Positions 1-8,853 of a stretch of 22,239 nucleotides of DNA are shown in pieces. Position numbers and translations under genes: made by a program. A model generated the notes under the pieces. It ran no database searches and had not been told where the DNA came from. It saw only the letters and a list, made by a program, of their open reading frames with translations. This DNA is from AWTP1-18 sp036518635. Lineage in GTDB: Bacteria; Pseudomonadota; Gammaproteobacteria; Burkholderiales; Rhodocyclaceae. The stretch lies in contig DATDMT010000011.1 of assembly GCA_036518635.1 (NCBI GenBank), forward strand, positions 1 to 22,239, written 5' to 3'. Position 1 is the first letter of the stretch. Each line of letters starts with the position of its first letter.

Positions 1-51
1 GTCTGCTCCGGCAAAAATGGGAACGGCCGACGGGACGGATTATCCTCGGCC

Positions 52-80
52 TTGACATCCGATGCACAAGATAATACGTT
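52..80 (+). promoter_or_regulatory. Candidate sigma-70 promoter and AT-rich palindromes ahead of the GntR gene
   Basis: A perfect TTGACA lies at 52-57. A weak -10 candidate (TACGTT, 75-80) follows after 17 bp. The stretch 71-92 is unusually AT-rich for this genome. It holds an ATAA-N4-TTAT inverted repeat (71-82) and a perfect 8-bp palindrome ATAATTAT (85-92). FCD-type GntR regulators commonly bind short AT-rich palindromes at their own promoters, so these may be autoregulatory operators. This is inferred from position and symmetry only. The -10 match is poor, so the exact promoter is uncertain. Confidence 0.35.
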
Positions 81-90
81 ATCCATAATT

Positions 91-777
91 ATGAATGCAA
101 GAGATATGAATTCTGACGCACGGCCCCTTGCTCGCACCGCCCTCTACGAAGAAGTAGCGGAGCTATTGCGCGGCCGCATCTTCGCCCACGAGCTGGCCCC
201 CGGCAGCTGGATCGACGAGCAGGCCATCGCCGCCGGCATGGGCATCTCGCGCACGCCGCTGCGCGAAGCCCTCAAGGTGCTGGCCTCGGAAGGCCTGGTG
301 GTACTCAAGCCGCGCCGCGGCTGCTACGTGGCCGAGCTGTCGGAGCAGGATCTCGATGAAGTCTTCCCGGTGATGGCCCTGCTCGAAGGCCGCTGCGCCT
401 TTGAAGCCGCCGAGCGCATGAGCGACGCCGACCTGGCCCGCCTGGAGACCATCCACAGCCAGCTGGAAAAAGGCGCCGCCGCCAACGACGCCGACCGCTT
501 CTTCGCCGCCAACGACGCCTTCCACAGCGCCCTGCAGGAGATTGCCGGCAACGGCTGGCTGAAGCACCTGATCGACGACACCCGCAAGGTGATCAAACTC
601 ACCCGCCGCCACTCCCTGGCTCTGGAAGGCCGCATCGACCAATCCCTGGCCGAACACCGGGAAATCCTCGAAGCCCTGCGCAAGCGCGACCCCGCCCTGG
701 CGGCGCAGCGCATGCACGACCATCTGTTGTCGGGAAGGAAGGCGCTGGTGAAGTTGGGCGAGGGCAAGAGCGCCTGA
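91..777 (+). CDS. GntR-family transcriptional regulator, FadR/FCD subfamily
   Basis: A DNA-binding regulator of about 228 residues. An N-terminal winged helix-turn-helix (about residues 15-80) carries the GntR signature ISRTPLREALKVLASEGLV followed by the wing KPRRGCYV. A C-terminal helical FCD ligand-binding domain spans about 95-220. Family-typical metal or ligand-binding residues are visible: the Asp and His of NDAFH, the His of EHREIL and the His of MHDHL. FCD regulators usually sense organic acids or sugar acids; nothing here identifies the ligand. The frame is open back to a TTG at 52, but that TTG lies inside a TTGACA -35-like box. ATG 91 or ATG 106 is therefore preferred; neither has a strong Shine-Dalgarno. 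Any divergent target gene would lie left of the window. Confidence 0.9.
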   Translation: MNARDMNSDARPLARTALYEEVAELLRGRIFAHELAPGSWIDEQAIAAGMGISRTPLREALKVLASEGLVVLKPRRGCYVAELSEQDLDEVFPVMALLEGRCAFEAAERMSDADLARLETIHSQLEKGAAANDADRFFAANDAFHSALQEIAGNGWLKHLIDDTRKVIKLTRRHSLALEGRIDQSLAEHREILEALRKRDPALAAQRMHDHLLSGRKALVKLGEGKSA

Positions 778-807
778 CCTCCCCGGGTTTCCCTGGCCCA
801 AGGGGGC

Positions 808-816
808 TGCTAGACT
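808..816 (+). promoter_or_regulatory. Extended -10 promoter abutting the DUF4160 start codon
   Basis: TGC-TAGACT (808-816) fits an extended -10 element. Its predicted start of transcription, about 7 nt downstream, falls on the A of the ATG at 823. No Shine-Dalgarno is present between 816 and 823. This would give a leaderless mRNA, which is an inference from spacing alone. Confidence 0.35.
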
Positions 817-822
817 CAATCC

Positions 823-1065
823 ATGCCTACCGTGCTGAAAGTACTTGGGTTCCGGTTTTTCTTCTTTAGCGGAGAAGGTGCCGAACCACCGCATGTACAT
901 ATCGAGCACGGAGACAAGGTGGCGAAGTACTGGCTGACCCCGGTTGAACTGGCTGAATCAGAGGGTTTCAGGAGCCACGAATTGAACCGGGTTCGTGCAC
1001 TGGTTATCGAGCACCGCGGACTATTTCTGGAGAAATGGCATGAGCACTTTGGCGATCCGGCTTGA
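823..1065 (+). CDS. DUF4160 domain protein, possible toxin-antitoxin partner
   Basis: A small 80-residue protein that matches the DUF4160 family in length and in its conserved features: an N-terminal beta strand (VLGFRFFFFSGEG), the motif EPPHVHIEHGD, then KYWLTPVELAES and a C-terminal helix ending HEHFGDPA. The PHVH motif is the family hallmark. The biochemical role is not established. DUF4160 genes are commonly found directly beside DUF2442 genes in a compact two-gene arrangement like that of toxin-antitoxin systems, and that is the arrangement here, with the next gene starting inside this one. ATG 823 lacks a Shine-Dalgarno and sits immediately after an extended -10 box. An intrinsic terminator follows the pair at 1303. 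Confidence 0.85.
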   Translation: MPTVLKVLGFRFFFFSGEGAEPPHVHIEHGDKVAKYWLTPVELAESEGFRSHELNRVRALVIEHRGLFLEKWHEHFGDPA

Positions 1066-1282
1066 TCCCCACGCCGTCGACGTGATGGTCGACGAATCGG
1101 CTTTGCACTTGATCCTGGCAGATGGCCGCGAAATCTCCGCGCCCCTCGAATGGTTCCCCCGTTTACGCGATGCGACACAGGAACAACGACAACACTGGCG
1201 CTTGATCGGCAAGGGGATCGGGGTGCACTGGCCGGACCTGGACGAAGACATCGCCGTGACCACGCTGATGCGCAACCACTAA
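1040..1282 (+). CDS. DUF2442 domain protein, partner of DUF4160
   Basis: An 80-residue protein with the DUF2442 pattern: a strand-rich N-terminus (VDVMVDESALHLILADGREISAPLEWFPRL), then a short basic helical segment, and the ending IGVHWPDLDEDIAVTTLM, where HWPxLDEDI is the most recognisable motif. The start is ATG 1040, which has a GGAGAA Shine-Dalgarno at 1029-1034. It overlaps the DUF4160 reading frame by 26 bp in a different frame. An in-frame ATG at 995 exists but lacks a ribosome site and adds residues unlike the family. The overlap implies co-translation and fixed stoichiometry. DUF2442 is sometimes regarded as the antitoxin-like partner; that is inference. Confidence 0.85.
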   Translation: MSTLAIRLDPHAVDVMVDESALHLILADGREISAPLEWFPRLRDATQEQRQHWRLIGKGIGVHWPDLDEDIAVTTLMRNH

Positions 1283-1302
1283 GCATTCCCGATGCCACAA
1301 GC

Positions 1303-1328
1303 AAAAGCCCGCTTCAGCGGGCTTTTTT
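1303..1328 (+). terminator. Rho-independent terminator after the DUF4160/DUF2442 pair
   Basis: A 10-bp stem AAAAGCCCGC / GCGGGCTTTT with a TTCA loop is followed by a T-run (six Ts at 1323-1328). The A-run on the left arm would also let it act on minus-strand transcripts. It is one of the few textbook intrinsic terminators in the window. Confidence 0.9.
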
Positions 1329-1411
1329 ATCGGCGGCAGAGGATCGGAATGCGTCTATCGCGTTGAAAAACCCAATTGAAGCTGACCCCTTACTGCCCCA
1401 TCGGCCACGGG

Positions 1412-1831
1412 TTAGCCGAACAAGGCATAGCGACCAAAGAACACGCCCGCGACAAACGATATGCACGCGGCTACGAAACTAGTGAAGGCTGCGATGGCGC
1501 AAACTGTCCCGCGATCGCCAACAATTAGATAGATGTGAATATCTTCAATGTTTCCAGAGCCAGTGCGGCCAGCAACTTGCGCAAAGAAATTTAGAGCCAA
1601 GAATGTAAAGACGCGCGCGACAACGGCAAGTAGCAACCCCGCTCCAAAGCAAACCATTGCATCAGAGAACGCTTGCCAGTGAGGAAATGCGTTTCGCTTG
1701 TCGATTGCGTTGCCAAGGAATGTCAATAGACCTGCAGCAGCGGCCCCATTAAGCAAGAAGGCCCACTGCGCAAGCCCATCGGCATGGGAAAGTACGCTTT
1801 TGCTGATTTCAACTTGAGTAGGCGAGGGCAT
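1412..1831 (-). CDS. Small integral membrane protein of unknown function, lower GC
   Basis: About 139 residues from ATG 1831 (an in-frame TTG at 1873 would add 14). Three hydrophobic segments are visible: about 18-40 (WAFLLNGAAAAGLLTFLG), 57-80 (AMVCFGAGLLLAVVARVFTFLA) and 105-130 (TVCAIAAFTSFVAACISFVAGVFF). A polar loop follows the second segment and includes GRTGSGNIEDIH. I do not recognise a family. The gene is clearly lower in GC than its neighbours, uses more A/T-ending codons, has no good Shine-Dalgarno, and lies on the opposite strand between an intrinsic terminator and a block of repeats. Together these suggest a recently acquired accessory gene. It may be poorly expressed. Confidence 0.6.
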   Translation of the reverse strand: MPSPTQVEISKSVLSHADGLAQWAFLLNGAAAAGLLTFLGNAIDKRNAFPHWQAFSDAMVCFGAGLLLAVVARVFTFLALNFFAQVAGRTGSGNIEDIHIYLIVGDRGTVCAIAAFTSFVAACISFVAGVFFGRYALFG

Positions 1832-1903
1832 ACTGTGTGTAAAGGCAAAGACCTTATTTAAGCATACCCACAAGGCATGTCAGCGCCTATGAGGTCGGTG
1901 TTT

Positions 1904-2034
1904 GGCTTCCCCTCTGTCCCGCCGAGCGGAGGAAGTTTCGACGGGAGTAGTCCGGTGGCGTTGTCCGAGCGCAGCGAGTTTAGCCACCGGCCCGGCGAAG
2001 CTTCAGGAGCGAGGGAAGCCGCACGTAGTGCGGC
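1904..2034. repeat. Multi-palindrome intergenic repeat element
   Basis: A non-coding GC-rich element with nested complementarity. Outer arms GGCTTCCC (1904-1911) and GGGAAGCC (2013-2020) can pair. Inside is CCGGTGGC (1952-1959) with GCCACCGG (1983-1990). A third stem, GCCGCAC-GTA-GTGCGGC (2018-2034), partly competes with the outer arm. The layout resembles structured, multicopy intergenic repeats seen in betaproteobacteria. Copy number cannot be judged from this window. No convincing gene lies here; short open frames exist but look like by-products of base composition. Confidence 0.5.
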
Positions 2035-2059
2035 CGGGGCGGCGGGGCGCGCTCCTTTG

Positions 2060-2091
2060 CCTACTTTCCTATCGCGTAATAGGAAAGTAGG
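2060..2091. repeat. 13-bp perfect palindrome (stem-loop)
   Basis: Arms CCTACTTTCCTAT (2060-2072) and ATAGGAAAGTAGG (2079-2091) are perfectly complementary around a 6-nt loop, CGCGTA. The A/T-rich arms contrast with the surrounding sequence. It belongs to the same repeat cluster as its neighbours and has no T-run, so it is more likely a repeat unit than a terminator. Confidence 0.7.
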
Positions 2092-2097
2092 TCGGCT

Positions 2098-2116
2098 GCC
2101 GGGACGAACTCCCGGC
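2098..2116. repeat. Short GC-rich stem-loop
   Basis: GCCGGGA (2098-2104) and TCCCGGC (2110-2116) pair across the 5-nt loop CGAAC. It lies 6 bp from the preceding palindrome, so the two may form a tandem structure. Confidence 0.6.
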
Positions 2117-2137
2117 TGTGCTTTTGCATAGGCACTT

Positions 2138-2162
2138 GGATTCCCGCTTGCGCGGGAATAAC
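2138..2162. repeat. REP-like element of the ATTCCCGC...GCGGGAAT type
   Basis: ATTCCCGC (2140-2147), loop TTGC, GCGGGAAT (2152-2159). This ATTCCC-N8-GGGAAT form is the core of widespread intergenic repeats in betaproteobacteria (for example the neisserial dRS3 type). Recognition is from memory of the motif; copy number in this genome is unknown. Confidence 0.7.
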
Positions 2163-2194
2163 GAACACATCTTGAACGGTGGTCTCTGCTTGCA

Positions 2195-2222
2195 CGCCCT
2201 TCGACAAGCTCAGGGCGAACGG
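2195..2222. repeat. REP-like element CGCCCTTCGACAAGCTCAGG
   Basis: CGCCCT (2195-2200) pairs with AGGGCG (2212-2217) around TCGACAAGCTC. This sequence, followed by AACGG, is a common interspersed palindrome in proteobacterial genomes. A GAACGG also occurs just upstream at about 2174-2179. It completes the repeat cluster between the membrane protein gene and the tautomerase gene. Confidence 0.7.
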
Positions 2223-2315
2223 AGATTTATTACGGATCTTTCTGCGAACCGTACGGTGTTGGGGCCGCCGCCGCGACTCGGGCACAATCTCCTTCCCCAA
2301 CCCAAGGAGACCGCC

Positions 2316-2519
2316 ATGCCCTACGTAAACATCCACATCACCCGCGAAGGCGCGACGCCGGAGCAGAAGGCCAAGTTGATCGAGGGCGCCACGCAGTTGC
2401 TGGTGGACGTGCTGGGCAAGAACCCGAAGACCACCTTCGTCATCATCGAGGAACACGACACCGACAACTGGGGCATCGCCGGCGAGTCGGTGACGGTGCG
2501 GCGTAAGCGCGGGGCCTAG
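2316..2519 (+). CDS. Tautomerase family protein (4-oxalocrotonate tautomerase fold)
   Basis: A 67-residue protein of the 4-OT/MIF superfamily, which form oligomers and use the amino-terminal proline, exposed after Met removal, as catalytic base. The sequence begins MPYVNIHITREG, giving Pro1. The helix EQKAKLIEGATQLLVDVL and the second strand TTFVIIEE follow the usual beta-alpha-beta layout, with the terminal turn DNWGIAGE. The length is close to the 62 residues of classical 4-OT. By eye, the position of 4-OT Arg39 is occupied by Phe (TTFVII) and that of Phe50 by Trp, so the substrate is unlikely to be 4-oxalocrotonate. The start is ATG 2316, with AAGGAGA at 2304-2310. A longer upstream frame is unsupported because it runs through the repeats. 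Confidence 0.88.
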   Translation: MPYVNIHITREGATPEQKAKLIEGATQLLVDVLGKNPKTTFVIIEEHDTDNWGIAGESVTVRRKRGA

Positions 2520-2545
2520 TTAAGAAACTTTTAGGGTTCCTCTCG

Positions 2546-2569
2546 CGGCCTTTTAAGAATGCCGCTTTC
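2546..2569 (+). terminator. Weak stem-loop after the tautomerase gene
   Basis: GCGGC (2546-2550) and GCCGC (2562-2566) flank an imperfectly paired CTTTTAAGAAT and are followed by TTTC. The T-run is short. It could end tautomerase transcription or be incidental. Two copies of TTAAGAA (2521-2527 and 2554-2560) also occur in this gap. Confidence 0.3.
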
Positions 2570-2635
2570 ATGGTTTGGTTAGAGTCCCGTCACCGTCGCG
2601 CTTCGACGACGAACAACCCTGACCGAGAGACCATC

Positions 2636-3049
2636 ATGAGCGAAAAATTTCTGAAAGCCGCTGTCATCTACCTATTGCTGGGCATCGCCGTCGGCATCAC
2701 GATGGCGAGCAGCCACAACTTTGCCGACCGGCCGTTGCACGCCCACCTGAACCTGCTGGGCTGGGCCTCGATGGCGATCATGGCGCTGTGCTACCGGGCC
2801 TTCCCCGGCCTGGCACAGTCGCCGCTGGCGAACGCCCACTTCTGGCTCTACAACCTCGGTGCGCCTCTGACCCTGGTGGGCGTGCTGGCCATCGATCACG
2901 GCCGGATGGACACCGGCGAGCCCCTCGCCGCCATCGGCTCGATGGTCGTCGCGGCCGGCATCTTCTGCTTCGCGGTGAATGTCTGGCGCAACTGTGGCGC
3001 GGCCCAGGCCGCGGCGATGCCCGAGGGCCTGGCACTGAATCGCCGCTGA
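2636..3049 (+). CDS. Small CcoN-like (haem-copper oxidase subunit I-type) membrane protein
   Basis: A 137-residue inner-membrane protein with four predicted transmembrane segments (about 5-25, 36-56, 67-88 and 97-118). The motif LHAHLNLLGW (residues 34-43) matches the conserved helix that carries a haem-ligand histidine in cbb3 oxidase subunit I (CcoN) and NO-reductase-like proteins. Further histidines are H27, H68 and H88. At about a quarter of CcoN length it cannot be a complete oxidase subunit. Small stand-alone relatives are known in denitrifying and microaerobic betaproteobacteria, where roles in haem, copper or NO handling have been suggested but not shown. The start is ATG 2636, with a weak GAGAGA site at 2624-2629. 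The frame opens earlier, at 2570, without support. Confidence 0.75.
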   Translation: MSEKFLKAAVIYLLLGIAVGITMASSHNFADRPLHAHLNLLGWASMAIMALCYRAFPGLAQSPLANAHFWLYNLGAPLTLVGVLAIDHGRMDTGEPLAAIGSMVVAAGIFCFAVNVWRNCGAAQAAAMPEGLALNRR

Positions 3050-3058
3050 GGCGCCCGG

Positions 3059-4390
3059 CTAGGCCGGCCGCTCGACGTGTTCCAGCAGCAGCGGCCGGTT
3101 GAGCCTCAGGCGCAGCCGGCCGCGGCCGGCCTTCTCCAGTTGCACGCAGGCCTGGCGGTCCGCCAGGCGGCGCTGCAGCAGCAGGAGCCGCGCCTCCAGG
3201 TTGTCGCCCACTTCGGGCAGGCCGAGGGCCGGATCGAGGCGCAGTTCGCGGTTGCTGAATTCCACCCGCCCGTCCTCGCCATATTGCTGCAGCAGGCGCC
3301 ACAGCACGGCGCCGGCGACGCCCTTGATCACATAGTCGCCGTCGAGAAAGACGCTGTGGTCAAAGCCGTAATGCCGCACCTTCACCGCCGCGCCGCTGGC
3401 AGCGGCAGGGGCCGCCACCTGATCCGGCTCCGCCTCGTCGCATTCCATGCCGGCGATGGCGGTGGCGAGCTGGTGGGCCAGGGCCATCAGCGCATCTTCG
3501 TCGTCGTAGTCGAAGCGCAGCTCATCGCCGCTTTCCAGGTAGATCACGCCGTGCAGCCGGTCGCCGCCGAGGATCGGCAGGGCCAGCTGGCTGCGGGGAT
3601 CGGCCAGGCCAGGGAAGGGAATCACCGTCTGGTCGGCCGCCGCCCCGGCGGCCACGGCGCTGGCGCGGGCGGCGCGGGCGTAGGAATACTCGGCGGTGCC
3701 GAAGGAGATGCGGATCGGCGTGCGCTCCCGGGCGGCGACGCCGACGATGCCCTCGCCCAGGCCCACTTCGAAGCCGGCACCGGAGGCCGGATAGCCGCGG
3801 CTGGCGACGGTATAAAGGCGCTCGCCGCCGGCATCGGCCATCAGCACCATGCCGTGGGAGATGGCGAAGTCCTGATCGAGCGCATCGAGCAGGGCATTCA
3901 ACAGACCATCGAGGTCGTGGCAGGCGGCCAGGCGCGCGCTGGCGGCCCGCAACGCCGGTAGCCGTGCCGGACGCTGCCTGGCGGGTTGGCTGCGGGCGCC
4001 GGGCAGCTCGGTGACCGTCAGCACTTCGTAGATGTCGGCGCCCTGCAGGCGGAACACCTCGCTCATGCCGGTGTGGGAGGCGACGCCGGACAGCCGCGCC
4101 TTCATGTTCTCGAACAGCGGCCCGGCGGTCTCGGTGCGGCAGTAGCGCACCTGCAGGCGATGGTTGGCGGCCGTCGCCGGGTCGGAGACGATCACCTCGG
4201 CCAGGGGGTTGGCCAGCACGTTGGCGCGGGTCTTGTTGAAGAACTGGAAGGAAAGGGCGACGTGGCGGCCATCCACGTATTGCACCTGGGACAGCCAGGC
4301 GACGTTGGGCGTGCCGTCCGCCGCGCAGGTGGCGATCAGGCTGGGAATCGCGCCCTCGAAACAGGCGCGCAGATGCTCGATGCGGTTCAT
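3059..4390 (-). CDS. PPOX-like split barrel / GAF / C-terminal DNA-binding-like fusion protein
   Basis: A 443-residue cytoplasmic protein in three parts. Residues about 1-130 resemble a pyridoxamine-5'-phosphate-oxidase (PPOX) flavin- or haem-binding split barrel (IPSLIATCAADGTPNVAWLSQV; LSFQFFNKTRANVLANP; VIVSD). Residues about 148-315 form a GAF domain (LDGLLNALLDAL; GFEVGLGEGIVGVAARERTP; LALPILGGDRLHGVIYLES). After an Ala/Pro linker, about 337-435 form a conserved C-terminal region (GVAGAVLWRLLQQY; EFSNRELRLDPALGLP; NLEARLLLLQRRL) that looks like a winged-helix output domain. That assignment is inferred. The architecture suggests a ligand- or redox-sensing regulator. It starts by ATGA overlap with the upstream PPOX-like gene, so the two are translationally coupled. 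No kinase or cyclase residues are evident. Confidence 0.75.
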   Translation of the reverse strand: MNRIEHLRACFEGAIPSLIATCAADGTPNVAWLSQVQYVDGRHVALSFQFFNKTRANVLANPLAEVIVSDPATAANHRLQVRYCRTETAGPLFENMKARLSGVASHTGMSEVFRLQGADIYEVLTVTELPGARSQPARQRPARLPALRAASARLAACHDLDGLLNALLDALDQDFAISHGMVLMADAGGERLYTVASRGYPASGAGFEVGLGEGIVGVAARERTPIRISFGTAEYSYARAARASAVAAGAAADQTVIPFPGLADPRSQLALPILGGDRLHGVIYLESGDELRFDYDDEDALMALAHQLATAIAGMECDEAEPDQVAAPAAASGAAVKVRHYGFDHSVFLDGDYVIKGVAGAVLWRLLQQYGEDGRVEFSNRELRLDPALGLPEVGDNLEARLLLLQRRLADRQACVQLEKAGRGRLRLRLNRPLLLEHVERPA

Positions 4391-4884
4391 CGGCCGGCCC
4401 CGGCCAGGGCGTCGCCGGCCCGCGGCCCCGGCGTCTGGTTGAACACCTGGCGCGGCGTAAAGCTCAGGGCCAGCATGTCGTCCTCGGGCCAGCTCACCTT
4501 GGCGCGGGCGAATTCCGTCGGGTAGCCCAGGCTGGTCAGGCGCTCGGCCCAGGCCCGGCGGTAGGGTTCGAGAGCGGCACGATCGGCGGCCTCCAGCGGC
4601 GCCAGGCGCACCTGGTCGCCCTTGATCTGCACCGCCTCCTCCGGCCCCGGCAGGCCGAAGGTGACGGCCACCAGATCGTGGGCGGCGACATCGGCCAGCA
4701 ACTGCTCGGCGCCGCCGCGGGCGAGGAACACCGTTATCCGCCGCCGATCCGGCGCCACCCGGCAGCCGCCGCCGCGAGCCAGGGAAGGCGCGTTGCCGGC
4801 GCTACGCGAGGCCAGGGCAATGGCCACCGGACCGAGGATGAATTCGGCCAGGGCTTCGCTCAACAGGGCGGGTTCGGCGGGCAT
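4387..4884 (-). CDS. PPOX-like flavin-binding split-barrel protein
   Basis: A 165-residue protein resembling small pyridoxamine-5'-phosphate-oxidase-like proteins. It has an N-terminal helix and strand (LAEFILGPVAIALASRSAGN, then SLARGGGCRVAPDRRRITVFLA), a central strand pair (HDLVAVTFGLPGPEEAVQIKGD) and a helical C-terminus (LEPYRRAWAERLTSLG) ending in strand ALSFTPRQVFNQTPG. True PdxH features are absent, so a vitamin B6 role is unlikely; flavin or haem binding is inferred from the fold. It is the first gene of a two-gene minus-strand operon; its TGA overlaps the ATG of the PPOX-GAF gene. The upstream intergenic region is shared with the divergent metH promoter, and a TATACT -10-like box lies at 4921-4926 on the minus strand. 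Confidence 0.7.
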   Translation of the reverse strand: MPAEPALLSEALAEFILGPVAIALASRSAGNAPSLARGGGCRVAPDRRRITVFLARGGAEQLLADVAAHDLVAVTFGLPGPEEAVQIKGDQVRLAPLEAADRAALEPYRRAWAERLTSLGYPTEFARAKVSWPEDDMLALSFTPRQVFNQTPGPRAGDALAGAGR

Positions 4885-4977
4885 GGGGCGGCTTGGGCAG
4901 GGCGGGAAATATGGCAGGCAAGTATAAAGTTGCCGGCGCCGGGCTGGCGCCGATGTTTGGCCAAGGGCCGGCAGGAC

Positions 4978-5004
4978 TTCACGCCGCTGGGCGCTTGCTA
5001 TAAT
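4978..5004 (+). promoter_or_regulatory. metH promoter with extended -10
   Basis: A perfect TATAAT at 4999-5004 is preceded by TG-C (4996-4998), making an extended -10. A 4/6 -35 match, TTCACG, lies at 4978-4983 with a short 15-bp spacer. The predicted transcription start, about 5011, coincides with the first base-paired stem of the SAH riboswitch, which supports the assignment. Confidence 0.75.
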
Positions 5005-5010
5005 CAGCCC

Positions 5011-5092
5011 CCTTCGAGGAGCGCTGCAAGGTAAGGGCTGTTGCCCACCCTAGGCTCGGAAACCGTCATCGACGGCGTTTCAACTGCGCTCG
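5011..5092 (+). promoter_or_regulatory. S-adenosylhomocysteine (SAH) riboswitch
   Basis: The sequence carries the SAH riboswitch core CGAGGAGCGCTGCAAG (5015-5030) and AGGCTCGGA (5052-5060). P1 pairs TTCGAG (5013-5018) with CTCGGA, including one G-U pair. A P2 hairpin is GGGC-TGTT-GCCC (5035-5046). An optional stem is CCGTC-ATC-GACGG (5063-5075). The hallmark pseudoknot is a perfect 6-bp match between GAGCGC (5019-5024) and GCGCTC (5086-5091). This class is known upstream of ahcY, metH and metF in beta- and gammaproteobacteria and acts as an ON switch when SAH accumulates. A further hairpin between 5110 and 5144 (CCGGGA/TCCCGG) lies just ahead of the ribosome site at 5154 and could be the expression platform (inference). 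Confidence 0.92.
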
Positions 5093-5163
5093 CCACCCCA
5101 GCAGTTTTGCCGGGAGCGGTGAGCCACAGCGCCCACCTTCCCGGTCATGGATTGGAGAACGAC

Positions 5164-8852
<3,689 letters not shown>

Positions 8853-8853
<1 letters not shown>

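Noticed and set aside
52..90. TTG start for the GntR regulator
   Set aside because: The TTG is part of a TTGACA -35-like hexamer, and the added residues do not resemble the family N-terminus.
1904..2222. CRISPR array
   Set aside because: The palindromes are all different and not regularly spaced; no direct repeat recurs and no cas gene is present.
2118..2315. An N-terminal extension of the tautomerase gene
   Set aside because: It would translate through REP-like palindromes and remove the catalytic Pro1; ATG 2316 has a strong ribosome site.
3077..3961. A 294-codon plus-strand open frame opposite the PPOX-GAF gene
   Set aside because: No motif and biased composition; the minus-strand gene has clear domains and translational coupling.
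5041..5163. TTG start giving a 41-residue N-terminal extension of MetH
   Set aside because: It falls inside the SAH riboswitch and has no ribosome site; GTG 5164 with GGAG gives a protein the same size as E. coli MetH.
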